Shown: positions 1-12,014, counted from the stretch's first letter. The stretch: 64,000 bases of DNA from Armillaria gallica (GCA_037576215.1 JBANDB010000004.1:682001-746000); one strand, 5' to 3'. Program-made: numbers and translations. Notes: a model not told the origin generated them from the sequence alone.

Positions 1-139
1 GGGTAATATTCACTATATGTAGGTACGACGAAGTTTATTGGGAATAAACAGTGTAGGAATGGATTGGAGATATCAAGGTCTTCTCTAGTCTGTCACAGAC
101 AGACGAAGACACAGACATGCTAATCGGTGGGAGAAACGA

Positions 140-670
140 TTAACCCCTCAAAGCAACCGCGTGGGTATCGGCAGCGGGAGCCGTAGAGGCAGTAGGGGTC
201 GCGGAAGCTCCCTCAAGAGTGAATTTTCGACTCGTGATTGGTTCAGTGAAAATCGGCTTGGCTAACTGCACCGGCACAGCACTGGCACCTGGTGTAAAAG
301 CACTTCCTGCCTCACTAGTACTATTAGCCTCTACAGTAGCGCAGCTACCTCCAACATCGGGGCTTCCCACCGAGCCTGTACCAATGGGAATGGGTGTGAA
401 CAGAGGCGGGCTGAAAACCTTAGCTCGCTTCGTGACTTCAGGATGCACGATTCTAGGGGATCCGATAGTGCCTATGGCGTGTGGCCCGGTACCATCGGTA
501 GGAAGAGGAAGGCTGTCGGTAGCGGAGGCGACGGTGGTGAGGTCGGTACAAGCGCTTGGGTGCACGGCAGGTCCTGGTGCCTCAAGCTGTCGTCCATTGA
601 GGACGACAGCGCCTTGGACCGAAAGAGACAGCACTCCTGCAAGAGCGGCGAGACGGATAATAGAGAGCAT
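140..670 (-). CDS. small secreted Ser/Thr/Pro-rich protein
   Basis: Intronless 176-residue reading frame. It starts with a typical signal peptide (about residues 1-20, MLSIIRLAALAGVLSLSVQG). The rest is low-complexity and rich in Thr, Ser, Ala and Pro, with one sequon-like NSTS near residue 116 and only two cysteines (about 41 and 110). No catalytic domain is visible. This composition suits a secreted, O-glycosylated cell-wall or matrix protein, but I do not recognise a family. The opposite strand also carries a 188-codon open frame, which I regard as a shadow because it lacks a signal peptide or any domain. There is no tail suggesting a GPI anchor. The secretion call is fairly safe, the function is unknown. 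Confidence 0.6.
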   Translation of the reverse strand: MLSIIRLAALAGVLSLSVQGAVVLNGRQLEAPGPAVHPSACTDLTTVASATDSLPLPTDGTGPHAIGTIGSPRIVHPEVTKRAKVFSPPLFTPIPIGTGSVGSPDVGGSCATVEANSTSEAGSAFTPGASAVPVQLAKPIFTEPITSRKFTLEGASATPTASTAPAADTHAVALRG

Positions 671-1286
671 GATTTTCCTGTTAACAATGAAGATCAGTAT
701 CGTCTTCTCGAGTCAACAACGGGGAAGGCATCTTTACCAACAAGCGAAGATGAGAAATGTATGTTTCAGAAAGAAGTTCGGATGAAGCTGAGGTAAAAAC
801 TAGGCAACGATTAGAAGATATGCGACGCGAAGAGAAGTAACTAACTAAGAACTGTACGTCTCTATGTTTCTGAGATATTGGCCTTCGCTCCTCCAGGCTT
901 TATAATGTCCCAAGTTCTACGATCAAACGAGACAGAACGGCGCTTGGAAAAGCCTGGTAAACGGGATCTATTATCAGACAAACAGAGATGCAAACTCGGC
1001 CGCCTGGGAGAAAACCTAGTTCTACCAGTAGGTCTACCAGTCCCTATCAAGCAGCTGCACATGTCTCTCAGTTCAAGGAAATTTTTAAAAACCCTCCTCG
1101 AGGTGTGGGTCGACTAGAAAGAGATTGGGCAGCAGTTGCGTCCCGATATCATAGAATATCTCCATGGCAAGCTGATTGTACCTGCGCCTGCCGTTATTTT
1201 ACATGAAGAACATCCCCTTCGTTCCTTGAAAGACGGGAGCGCTCCGTCATTTTTAGAAATTACCACAAGGAACAGGAAATCAAGGA

Positions 1287-1880
1287 CCCGAATATATCGG
1301 TATGCAGCACTACTAAAGAAAAGTGAGTCATGTAGTATATTATTAGTGGGTTCTTACCGCGAACTTGGAGCTAGGATCATCTGTGATCCGTTCGGTAGAG
1401 GGAAAAGCCGCCCGTCCCAAAATATAATTGCACGCATGAAAGAGATGACAATGTGCAGTTGACATCCATCGAACGGACACGACTTCCATTTTTTTCCGAG
1501 TAGCGTGTTAATACATTCCATAGCTGGAAGAAAGAAAGAGTAGGTGGGATCAGACCCGAATATACCGGTACGAGGCACCGGTAAAAAAAAAAGTGTGAGT
1601 TTACCGCGAACTTGGACCTGTGATCCGTCCATTACTAGGCTTAAAACCCAAGCCATCAGATATAAAAGCGCACATCATGTGGGGCTGGCATACATTGAAT
1701 AGACGTGGGTTCTGTTTCATCCTATGAAAGTACCCGAGTAAGTAGCTCCTCCTTCCTCCGTATGTCAGTTATCAATTCCAGAGCTGAAAGTAGAAAAGAG
1801 AAGAGTCTTCCCTGACTTTGGCTTGGCGCACCATGATCCGTTCATTAACGTAAAGTGCGCAGTTACACGCTTTAGAAGCA
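1287..1880. repeat. degenerate tandem repeat, about 267-bp period
   Basis: Two diverged copies start with ACCCGAATATA at about 1287 and 1554. Each continues with TTACCGCGAACTTGGA, a CTGTGATCCGT block, a GACATCC/GGCATAC-type segment and an 'AGCTG(G)AA(G)' block. A weaker third piece (ATGATCCGTTCATTA) lies near 1832. No coding potential is seen in the interval 671-1986, which otherwise holds the promoter side of the secreted-protein gene and nothing else I can name. The repeats could be relics of a transposable element, but I see no terminal structure. Confidence 0.45.
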
Positions 1881-1986
1881 AAACCGATAAGCAACCCAGT
1901 ACAAAAATATCCAGCTCAATTAGTTGGAACCAAAGATAGAGTATTAAATACAAAATATTTATGTAATCTCACGTACAAAAGTCCTT

Positions 1987-4278
1987 TTAGATTGGTATAC
2001 CCCAGCTCTGCTTAATCAGATCCGCCCCACGTTCCGCAATAAAGTACACCGCCGCCTGAGTATGCCCTGCCGGTGGCTTTGGCTACAAAAAAAACACGCA
2101 TCAGCACCACAACAACATCGTGAAATCCAAGAAAAGAACACCCACCAAAACACTCGCATCAACAATCCTCACACCCTGCACCCTCTTCAACACCAAATCT
2201 GGGTCCACCACGCCCCACTCTGCACCTTTCGGCGACATGCTCGCCGTACTCAGCGGGTGGTAGATACTGGTAATCCCGTTCCGGATATCATCGTCAGTCG
2301 TGTTTGTCACCAGCCCGATGATATGGCCGTCCCAGGCTGGGCCTTTGACAAAGTCCTGCGCTTTGGCGACAGCTGAGCGCATAACTTGGATGTCTTGCGG
2401 GTGCGTTAAGAAGGCGGGATCGATGACGGGGGGTGAGAGTGGGTTCGTGTTGTTGATCGTCACGGAGCCGCCTGGATGATGAAAGGCTTTTAGATAAGAA
2501 AAACAAATAAGGACGGTAGGGAACCACGTACGGGAAAGAGGGCAGAGAACAACGGTGTTGATCGCGAAACGGTATTGGCCTGCCGGTGGGAATGGTGCGT
2601 GGTATACGCCGTTCTAAATGAGGACAATAAACATAAGATTGCACGTAAAGGTAACCAGCGAAACGACAACCCACCGAAAAGATAAACTCAAAATGAGCAG
2701 TCTCATTCCCAGCCGACGGGTCGACCTCCAAAGTGCCGTCAGGGACCCTCAACCACCCCAGTTGACTTGTCGGCATGCTTGACAAGAAACCCGTGCGGTT
2801 CTCCTTCCACTGTTCCAGAACCTCCTCCTGGTACGTCTCGTTCCGGAAGTACACATTCTCCAGCGTATCAGTATCGGTGACTGCCCAGTTCAGGACCCAT
2901 CGCGGGTGATCTGTGAGGTTCCTTCCTACATCCGGGAGATGGACGGTCGGCTGGACGCCGACAGCTTCGAGTTCAGCAGAATCTCCGATACCAGAGTGGA
3001 GCAGGATATTTGGGGTGTTCAGGGAGCCTGCTGAGAGGATGATCTCTTTGGATGGGGAGAGCGTTTGCGTGGTTGCTAAGAGGCGCCACAATCAGTATGT
3101 TACAATCATCAACGAAAGGCTTTTTACCTCCGAAATCCTGGGTGAATTCCACGAGGTCAAATTTGGGAGCCTTATGGCCATGGCCGCGCTTGTCCTTGTT
3201 CTTGGAATCGGTGTGGTGCGATTGGAGGATGCGTGTAACATGAGTGTGTATTAGGACGTGTAGATTCGGACGATTGATGTACTTGGCGCCAAGATAGGAA
3301 ACTTCTGAGCTGCTTCGGGTGCCATTGCCAACAGTAGTCTGCATCCAACCTGACGTAAATCTGATTAACTTTCGCAATGACGTAGAGGGGGAGGTATTAT
3401 ACGTACCGACACCCAGATGATAACCTGAATTCATGTCCAAATTGAATGGAAATTCGTCAGCTAGGTCGGTGGTAGTTTGGATGACCCTCCCATCTGTTCC
3501 GCGCGGGTAGCCAGGTAGAGTTACGGACATTATACCGTCAAAACCATGCGCCTCAGGATTGAATTGACCAGTAATATTATGATTATCAGCAGGATGAACG
3601 AAACGTTCGCTCTAGATGAAAGATCAGAAGCAATTTCCGAAGCAGAGAAGTAGACGAACCCTTTTAATATAAGGCTGAAGGTTGTCCCAAGACCAACCCT
3701 CGTCGCCAGAAATGGCAGCGTAACGATCATAGTCTTGCGAAGATCCACGAGTGTATACCATGAAATCTAGAATTTATAATTAGAATTCTATTCCGATGAT
3801 CGTGAAGAACGAAAAGAATGAACGTACTAACTGCGCTACTTCCGCCCAATCCAAACCCCCTTGCGTAGGATATCGGACGGTTATTGAGTCCAGGCTGCGG
3901 AACGGTAGTATAGTTCCAGTCCAAAGCTGTTTGAGGGACAGTTTCTGGGCAGAAGAATGGAACCTGGGACACGAGGACATCTGCGGTACTAAGTAACAAA
4001 TGAGGACAAGTAGACGAGGTGAAAGCGTGAAGCGTACGATCCGCCAGCTTCAAGGACAAGGACAGAGATATCAGGCTGTTCAGTAAGACGATTCGCAATA
4101 ACGTTTCCCGCTGTTCCACCTAGGGTACTCATAAGACGACTGAAAGAGACATAAATCCAAGGTGCATACCGCCAACGATGATAAAATCAAAATCTGTTGT
4201 GGGTAGGTCGGAGAGTTTTTCATAAATGAGGCCGAATGCGCTGCTAATCAGCGCGAGGAGGACGAGGTGCAGACTCAT
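1987..4278 (-). CDS. GMC oxidoreductase (aryl-alcohol-oxidase-like, AA3 family), multi-exon
   Basis: A FAD-dependent glucose-methanol-choline oxidoreductase, secreted, oxidising an alcohol or sugar and giving H2O2. The start at 4278 gives a signal peptide (MSLHLVLLALISSAFG). Exon joining then reads DFIIVGG + GTAGNVIANRLTE (the ADP-binding dinucleotide fold), VLVLEAGG, ARGFGLGGSSAV, DFMVYTRGSSQDYDRYAA, GWSWDNLQPYIKR, a GMC signature-2-like EIILSAGSLNTPNILLHSGI, and a C-terminal domain with SIYHPLSTASMSPKGAEWG (first catalytic His) and PPAGHTQAAVYFIAERGADL (second active-site His), ending SWGIPI. At least eight short introns are needed. All hallmark motifs are present and I see no internal stop after splicing, so it is probably functional. 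Such enzymes feed lignin peroxidases in wood and litter fungi. The exact substrate cannot be read from the sequence. Confidence 0.88.
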
Positions 4279-5790
4279 GGCGAACTCGACGACGAATTGA
4301 GCGCCTGAGCACACCGAAAAATGGACTGAGAACGGAACGGGAGTAAGAGGAAGGCTGAGTGATAAAGTCGCTGCCACAGCTGACTTGGCTTATATACAGG
4401 ATGCAGATCGCAATGAAATTTGAAAGCCCTACAATTAAAAATACATTAGAGTATTTTTGATGCAGCTGGGCGCGCGTACCCACATCAATGTGCGAAGCCC
4501 CACCGTGCGCACTAAGCGCATCAGCTGAAAGGTTATTATCACCGACAGTGCCAACCGCTTACGCAGGGGGAGGATCATTATCCATATTGAGTGGTCGGTA
4601 CTAGTTCCTGATGCCGTAACGGACACAGGAACAGGGCGAGCCTGAAACACGCCTGTGAATGGGCGATTGGGACGTGCACAGGCTTGGGGTTTTGAGATGA
4701 CACCTGTTCGGTGTATACGGTGGCGACAGTATGTCTGACACGACGGTCATATAGTCCCGGTGCTTAGGCACCAGAGGAAAAAGGCGCATTGAAGGCTCCC
4801 TATACGAATTCTTCATCGGCTCCAAAGAAACGTGGACTTTGCAGAATTCCATCCTTGATACGCGTTCTAGGGACTCGATGTCCACTAGCCGAAGAAGAAA
4901 CTAGGGCGCAGATCAGCGATTGACGTCGAATTAAGGATTGACTGTACCTGGACAAACTTGGAGAAACAGGGCGCTTTCCGTGACAGAGCTGTTGGGCAGT
5001 GTCGGCCTTGTTGCCGTACCAAGTCCGTACCAAGCCTTGCCGAGGACTGAGGCTGTAAGCCACCGCGACGAACATGACTCTGAGGCTGAGGTAATATAGG
5101 ACTGCATCACGGTTTCTTGATATGTTTTCCATGGGGGAAACGGAACATAAAGGCCGTTACGTGACCACTGTCACAGCAAGGTAAAACGGCTGGCCGCTGG
5201 CGGGTCTGGAGGTGATAAAAGGGATGTAAACAGTAAAGCGCGGAAATGGACCGCACCTTTGTATTGCCGTATCGGCGACACCGAGGAGCTTCATGACAGG
5301 TTGTTCAAATCCGCGGCGAGTAGTGCCCAATATCCAGGGCCTACAGCGATCTTCGGGATTTCGAACAATGCATCCATTTTCAGACCCAAGATATATCCAC
5401 GAAGAGAATAGTCGCGGCGGTGCACAGAGCGACGAATGCTATTCCTGAATCTGTCCTGATCGTGCCACTTCACACCAACCCGATTCGATCATTGGATTAA
5501 GACGCAGATTATCGCCCTCACGAAGGGCTGCGATGATCCTTTGCGGCGTGGTAGGATTCAGACAGAAATGAGTGTGTGGTGAAAAGGAAGGAAAGATTAT
5601 ATTTGAAATGCTTAGTGCCGTCGGCACGTACCTTTTTGGATGTCGTTAGATTTGAAATTTGACCACTAATTTTAGCTCGTCAGCACCCCGGCTATGCGTT
5701 TCAAAAACATTCGACGCTCGGGCTCGACGCATTCTGGAGGATGCTTACATGAAAATATGCGAGAGGCGCTTACCCCTTGAAAATCAGGTT
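4279..5790. other. gene-poor spacer
   Basis: Promoter side of the GMC gene followed by about 1.5 kb without any frame I can defend. Short minus-strand frames (for example 4800-5132 and 5291-5473) lack recognisable motifs, signal peptides or paralog support. I see no RNA gene and no clear repeat. Confidence 0.4.
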
Positions 5791-6529
5791 TCAGAGTCTC
5801 GGACTAATCCTTTCGGAACGAAAGGAATCTCTGGAACTGCAAGCTTCTGCTCGTTTACTGCTGGCTTCTAAATCTTCATGCTCGTCATATTCACTCACCC
5901 GATCCCCTGACTGAGTTGTAGCTTCCCGACTTGTCTGTCCCTCTTTCTTGCCTTCCAATCGCCGAGGCCGTCAAGGAGTACTAACGAGATCGAGGCGACA
6001 GAGCACAGGATAGGTTCGGTCCCGTAGCCATTTGACTTCTTCCTGATAGCACAGCTCATGGTGCAGAATCCAGATAGCTATCTGTAGCTTGGACGTCGGG
6101 CCATAGCAACTAATAAAAGTTCTAAACCTTCCTTGTATTGACTCTCACTGTGGTATCGAGGACAAAAGTAGCTGCGGTATCATCTTATGCGCACGATGTC
6201 GAACCAATACGTTTGCTGTCAGGAATAGTGGCATAACCAGTGGACGAAATATAAATTCGCCTGGAGGCTGGCAAGGTGTGCGAGTCCATGTTTGTATCTT
6301 TCCTCTCCTCGGCACCGATCATTGTCACCGCAATATCATCGTTGACGACGAATTTCTTCTCCTGCAAAGGCTGTAGAAAATCACTCGGCCTCATTACACG
6401 CCTTGCCCGCTATATGCTCTTGTCACGTATTCTGTTTCTCCAGTAGATGTTATAAAACGGCACGTCCTCTGTCAATCCCCGCCTTACTATGACGATGAAG
6501 TCCGCGTCTTGCAAACCATAGAAATCCAT
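5791..6529 (-). pseudogene. unrecognised, probably decaying multi-exon gene
   Basis: Several coding-like segments follow each other on the minus strand. One begins at an ATG at 6529 (MDFYGLQDADFIVIVRRGLT, then EDVPFYNIYWRNR). The next reads PLQEKKFVVNDDIAVTMIGA and continues to GYATIPDSKRIGSTSCA near 6185. A third reads TFISCYGPTSKLQIAIWIL, HHELCYQEEVKWLRDRTYPV and LCRLDLVST. It then meets an in-frame TGA at 5971-5973, followed by a still open, charged frame (RPRRLEGKKEG to SERISPRL) that stops at 5791. Residue composition (W, Y, H-rich, ordered) is unlike random frame. Exon joins are not fully resolved and I do not recognise the family. The TGA lies in CCT TGA CGG context and would be an Arg codon before a C-to-T change. 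Could be a live gene if the TGA region is an intron or its true C-terminus. Confidence 0.4.
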
Positions 6530-7085
6530 CTTTCTTCCGCACTAATAGCCCACCCATTCGTAGATCAGCACCATTTAAGAATCGACAGGGTATTAACCGC
6601 ACCACCAGCCCTTAAGAGCGCAATCAAAGCCATCCTATTTCCCTACAATAGCTGTGAGATCAATCGGTCTTCCTGCGGATTGACGCTACTAACTTTGAGT
6701 AAACAGGCGAACCTCAAATCATCAGGGTCCCCCTCAACTACTTACGAATGCGGTCCTGATCCGGCGCTAGTCAACATCATCTAAATTTTGCCAAATTCCT
6801 CAACCCGACAGACTTGGTTTGCAGGGTCGTGAGGAGTCTCCTACCTGTTGAGATATGGTATGCTCCCGGACAGACAGAGTGTGCCATGCATGCCCCAGAG
6901 CAGACTAAGAATCTCTCGATAGGCAATATGACAGACTGCGCCCCTCACACGGCGTGGTTGTTAAGAATATGGGTAGTCAAGCTAATATACGAGTTGGTGA
7001 ATACTCGAAGAAAGCTTGATGAGAGCGATGATGTCCGTAAGCTAAGTCCGATTGCCAAAAGGGATCCGTAAGTTTGTTAACGAGG

Positions 7086-7162
7086 GCTAAGCGTAGTTAA
7101 CGGGGCATCGGCAAGTGCTAAGCGTAGTCGGTAAGCGAGTGGAATGGCAAGCGCTAAGCGTA
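7086..7162. repeat. three copies of GCTAAGCGTA
   Basis: The decamer GCTAAGCGTA occurs at 7086-7095, 7117-7126 and 7153-7162, each in the context (G)CAAG(T/C)GCTAAGCGTA(G/A), spaced 31 and 36 nt. No function is apparent. The surrounding 6790-7765 interval contains no gene that I can support. Confidence 0.5.
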
Positions 7163-7765
7163 ACCAATCTTGGTCGCTTGGGTTCACACAGGGACTGTGG
7201 AGGTTGAAAGGTGAGTTGGTAGCTGCAGAAATAATGATATGGACAGTGTTTATATACTAGAGGTTTCGAGTCATTCTTATTCTATAATGCTCCATCGTAT
7301 TCTAGTGTCTGAAAGAAGAAAGGAGAAAGTAAAAGAAAGTAAGAGAGCATACCAGTAAGCCGAATGTGTTGACTCGTGCTTAGTTCGGAAGAGACCTTGA
7401 TATCCATAACAGTGGTACGGGAACGTCGTTGTACTTTTTCTCAACGGTGGCACCGAGAAGTTCTATGTCGACGCTCACGTGGGGTGTTTGCCATACATCA
7501 AACGCGTCTTATAGGCATATCACAGTCCAGCGCACACGTACTAGCCATTCCCAGCAATACCTAGAGTGTTTATTGCGAATCTCGTACGAAACCTTAATGC
7601 GGCAAAGTTTAGTCCACCGAATCTGTATCAGAGATATCCAAACTGTCCGATGCCTCTAGCGAGTCAAATCGGGGAGGCCCAACAGGATACGATTCCCAGT
7701 CCAACGGCACCCCATTTCTGTCGAGAAGAGCATTCAGGCGAAGTAAGACGACAAAAGATGGAGCC

Positions 7766-9098
7766 TTACATAGCGATGCTAAATTCCAGTCCTTCCTTCT
7801 TGAATCTTCGGAGATTCTCCAAGCAGTGAAAAGCATCTTCTCTGAACATCTTCCGAAGACCATCGCATTCTACATCGACCACCCTCAAGCGCGCCACATT
7901 CCCACCATCGACAAGGGCTTTAACCCACCGATACTGAACAAGCCCCACAATATCTTCCAAGCTGCATACACACCTGCGTGCGCTAATCTCAAGCTTCTCG
8001 AGCTTTGGGAGCACGAGCGGGCTGCTCTGTAACGCATCCAGAAGAATAGGTCCGAGGTCTTGCTTATGGTCTAACATAGGAGTGAAATTAAGCTCAACTC
8101 TGAGCTTCACGAGAACGTGCATCTGTGAAAATGCGTTCACAAACTGCTGTTCGAAGCCCGCCGGAAGTGCAGTAGCAGGTGACGGCAGGTGGACCAGGAG
8201 AGAGAGACAGCGGGAGGAAACATCCGGAACGACCGATAAAGTCTGATAGTGCGTTAGGTGGATCTCTGTCTATGAAGAAGTCGAACACAAGCTGGGTTAG
8301 CGAGGGAAGGACGAGGTGTGGTAGAATGGATGTGTACACCGGCCCAAACACGCGCAATGCGGTGTGAACGACCGGCTCGAAGGTAGACACTGTAAATTCT
8401 TCGCGGCCATACCGGAGCGTCGTCACGAATTTCTGCAGGAACGGCGATTGTCTAATAATCATGAATTCAATATCGACAGGAAGGCAACTGGTCTCTATTT
8501 CAGTCAGCTGCGACCAGGGTAGCATGACATCGATGAAGGGGAACAACTTGATGGTGGAGAGAGTCGGGGCTGAGATAAACATGGAGCTCGGTATGGCAAC
8601 GTCCTCCGTGTATGTCACCACCTTCTGTCTGTAGATACTGAACGACTGGAGCAAGGACAACTCCTGGGAAGTATTGATGATATCGACGAACAATCCGAGG
8701 GCATCATCCGGAATAAGGAGGGTCGCGTTCTTCCAACGATCAGCCTCTTCCATAAGAATATCGAAAACGCATAGACCTATAGATTCTTTCAAAAGAACCG
8801 CAATCGGTATCAACGCGTCACATGCGAAGTCCACACGGAACGATAGTGGTTCTCTTTTCGAAAGAGCCAATTGTGTCCTGATTAATTTAAGCGGAAACCT
8901 CGTCGAACTGGTGTATGCAAAGGATGCCCAGAGGGGTGGAGTTCGCAGGGCTATCTCTCTCCAAAGCTGGCACACTTGAGTCAGAACCCAGGCATTTTCA
9001 CCGATGCGCGAGATATCGTGTGCGATATCTGAGAACCGCAAGAAGATTTCCGTGAGAAGTTCGGGTGGGATTTTTTGAATGAGTCCAATGCTCGCCAT
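7766..9098 (-). pseudogene. F-box / LRR-like protein gene with a single frameshift
   Basis: Encodes a basidiomycete-type F-box protein, a putative substrate receptor of an SCF ubiquitin ligase. The ATG at 9098 gives MASIGLIQKIPPELLTEIFL, the F-box, followed by VCQLWREIALRTPPLW. A repeat-like C-terminal region then contains leucine-rich segments such as LSLLQSFSIY, APTLSTIKLFPF, LPSLTQLVF and finally LPKLEKLEISAR and VARLRVVDVECDGLRKMF. The frame from 9098 runs off at 8094, but the family-like continuation (CLSLLVHLPSPATALPAGFE then QQFVNAFSQMHVLVKLRVEL) lies in a different frame that is open to the stop at 7766. The switch falls at about 8213-8230, in a run of C/T, and needs a one-base indel. 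No GT-AG intron fits there. Either a real inactivating frameshift or a base-calling error. No introns are otherwise needed. Confidence 0.75.
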
Positions 9099-9831
9099 AC
9101 CGCGAAGATGTGATAGCTTGCTGAAAAAATAATGCCGTCAGTATAGCCCTTGGACTGATACGGTGCCTACTTGATGTTCTGCGATGTCTAAGTGAGAGTA
9201 CAAGTGATGTATTTTTGGAGAAGCTATTGCGGTGACAGGGGAGGTGTCACTGTCCTGAGCAAGCTCGACGTTGCTACTAAACAGCGTTCCAGGGCTGCCG
9301 CTGTTACGCCCCACGCAGTGCTTATGCCGACGGTACTTTTAATCAATCGGCGGCAATTGCCGCTACAATTCAGTATTTTGGTCCAAATTCCTATTAAAAA
9401 CGCCGACATTTCGTGCTAGTAGCAAGCGCTCCGGATTTTGCCTTGGGCGCACGCTCAATCGCTTTCTCCCGATCAGGACGTTGAACAGCGACCACTGCAC
9501 GCGGTCAAATTTGAACGTTCGAACAGTTGTCCAATGGGTTCGTGAAGTACTAGGGCTTTGCTGAAGTGGTCAATGTATGGGATCTGCGAACGTAAAAGAA
9601 CCCGTTGACAGCTTATTTCCCTCTTAGATCCACGTCTCGGTTTCCAAGGCATTCCAAGGGTTTATTTCGGTCGCCAATATTTTCAACTGTCGGCTGTCCT
9701 TTCTACACCGAGGCTCGTTTGCAAGAGCTCAGCGCTGATTTTTCTTCCACTTTGCGACAACGTACGTCATTACCTTCTGTGTATTTTGATAGAGTTGAGA
9801 ACTGGTATTCAGATTGCTTCGCACTGCCGTC

Positions 9832-10974
9832 ATGTCAGATTTGCCGCGACTGGAACAATCCGGCGCTCAGGTGCCATTTATAAACCATTCTATCGATGAC
9901 TTCACGCCCCAAGACTTTATGGATTACGAGTTCATGGCGTCGAACTACATCCACAGCACCGATGGTCTCAATCCTTCGAAGCCTATCCCTTCCCTTGCCA
10001 TCGGTTTCAAAGATCCCCTTGTTCGGGACTGGTACATGGCCGACATCGCGCGACTTTGTTGTCTATCCCTTCCGGCATTCGTAACAGAGATGCGCGCCGC
10101 TTTCTTACCCCGTGGATGGGATACGGATATCAGGGACTCCATTCTTGTTTCAACGCAGGCAGACGGGGAAACTGTCGCCCTTTGGATATCCCGGCTACGT
10201 GCTGAAAACACTCTCCTCCGGAATACTCCCCACCATCTCACCAACGACGATCTTCTCCTGCATTTCAAGCAAAACTTGAACAGCTCTTTGTCGGCTGCGA
10301 ACAGAAATGACGCGTCTGCGAGGAAGGAGGTTGACCTCATGAAGTGGATCCTACGGATAAAGCGCCTTGAGGAAGATACTGGAGTTGGGAGGGATCCTGC
10401 TAGTAACGTGCAGAACGTTAGTGTCTCCCGTCTCTCATCCCCAGATCGATCTCGACATACGGATACCTCCAAACGCAAGCGCTCGCGTTCCAGTGATTCT
10501 GACTCTCGGCACATCTCACGATCCAAACGCGTTTCCTCACGTTCACCGCAGCGGGCGCATCGGAAGCGACGTCATCTCTCCAACGAGCGGAATACCGACC
10601 GCCATTGGGAGCCCACTCTGTCCTCTTCGCCTACCCGCATTCGCGACTCCAGGCGCCATATTCATAGTATCTCGCCCTCTCCCGCTATCTCGATGCCTAC
10701 CGAAACAAAGACGGAGAGATCTCCATCTCCGTTATCCATTGCCATGCCCAGCCCAGTCATCAACCACCTCGGACTTCCTGTCCTCACGGTCGGCCAAAGG
10801 CAGTTCCTGGCACGAAGGAACGGGTGCTTCAAGTGTCGCAGAATCAAGGTCAAGCACCAGTCGGATCAATGTCCGTTCGGGTACCCGAGTGAAGATACAT
10901 ATAGAGGAATTACGCTCGCTGACGGAGTCACACTTGCTAGTGATGCAACGAAGCTCTCGGAGATTGTAAAGTAG
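9832..10974 (+). CDS. Gag-like protein with zinc knuckle and arginine/serine-rich region
   Basis: A single uninterrupted 380-residue frame from the ATG at 9832. The N-terminal half (to about residue 190) looks like a retrotransposon Gag core: DWYMADIARLCCLSLPAFVT, EMRAAFLPRGWDTDIRDSIL, then TVALWISRLRAENTLLRN. The middle (about 200-290) is rich in RS/SR/RKR repeats. The C-terminus has GCFKCRRIKVKHQSDQCPFG, a CX2CX6HX4C zinc knuckle, two residues longer in the middle loop than the classical CX2CX4HX4C. No protease, reverse transcriptase or integrase follows in the next 1.4 kb, and no flanking LTR was seen. So it is either a non-autonomous Gag gene, a 5' remnant, or a domesticated Gag. The intact long frame, in contrast to the stop-ridden element at 60-64 kb, favours selection or recent arrival. 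Confidence 0.7.
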   Translation: MSDLPRLEQSGAQVPFINHSIDDFTPQDFMDYEFMASNYIHSTDGLNPSKPIPSLAIGFKDPLVRDWYMADIARLCCLSLPAFVTEMRAAFLPRGWDTDIRDSILVSTQADGETVALWISRLRAENTLLRNTPHHLTNDDLLLHFKQNLNSSLSAANRNDASARKEVDLMKWILRIKRLEEDTGVGRDPASNVQNVSVSRLSSPDRSRHTDTSKRKRSRSSDSDSRHISRSKRVSSRSPQRAHRKRRHLSNERNTDRHWEPTLSSSPTRIRDSRRHIHSISPSPAISMPTETKTERSPSPLSIAMPSPVINHLGLPVLTVGQRQFLARRNGCFKCRRIKVKHQSDQCPFGYPSEDTYRGITLADGVTLASDATKLSEIVK

Positions 10975-12014
10975 GAAGATAATGAATGTATATCTGTTGA
11001 CTCATCTTTTTATCGCCGTCCAGCCGAACATTACGAAAACGATTGTGTGAGCACTGAGAACTGAAGTCTGAGCCTAGTTTGTATAGGCGTCATGATCCGG
11101 CGTTGGACATTATTATATCAGATTCTTCTCCTCTTAAAGGAAAGTGCAAGAATGCTCGTTTCGTCAGCGATGGCGTTCAATGCTTGTATTTAACCGACCC
11201 CGATGTTTCGAACTCAACGCTTGGTCCCCTGGTGCCTCTCCGTGATCCGTTTTAGGCTGCAGAGAGTATGAAGGGCCGTTGAAGAGAAATCGGCGGACCG
11301 GCGGTACTGCTCTGAAAGAAGCAATTCCAATTTCGCCCGTTACCCGGGATGCCTTTCAATTTGGACGGCGCGCGCTACCATGCAGTCTTTCCATCGGATT
11401 CGCTTTCCACTCCCGTTTGCCATCACCTACCGTACCAAGAGACGAATTACCTTCGACGGTTGGTTCCGACTTCCTTCAACCTATCTTAAATCTACTCTCC
11501 GTTTATATTGAAAGAAATCAGGGAGTCACAAAGTAGATCCAAAGAGATGATGACATGCCGAAATGTGGCAAGAACGCTTCTTGTATTTCTTCACCATGTT
11601 CAAGGCACAGCTTGATTGCAATAGTGTGTTTCGGGCTAGGCTTGCCGAGGATCTAGTCACTCGTGTACAGTGAGGAGATGTCCTATCCACGGCCCTGCGT
11701 ATACAATTTCAAACTTGAATTTCTTATTTACCGGTCCAAGACGTGGCAGTGCGGATGCATCTTTCCATGCTTGAGTCGGCGTTTAAATTATCACTCCCTC
11801 AACCAAATCAACCATCGATCTTCAAGCCACAGCGTCCAGTCGGCGTGCTGATGGCATTTACGCAGATTCATGGACTTCCCTACGTCCCGATGAACGTCTC
11901 AGTTTCTTATTACGACCAAGTACAATTCAGCCACATAATTCTAGTCTGATTAGAGTTCACAGTCCCGCCCTCTTCGATAGAGCTCAAATAGAGCTCGTAG
12001 AAGGCCACTGCCTC

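Noticed and set aside
219..785. 188-codon plus-strand frame opposite the secreted-protein gene
   Set aside because: No signal peptide or domain; the minus-strand frame has a clean signal peptide, so the plus frame is a mirror of its Ser/Thr/Pro-rich codon use.
9945..10526. 193-codon minus-strand frame inside the Gag-like gene
   Set aside because: Antisense shadow of RS-rich codons; the plus frame holds the zinc knuckle.
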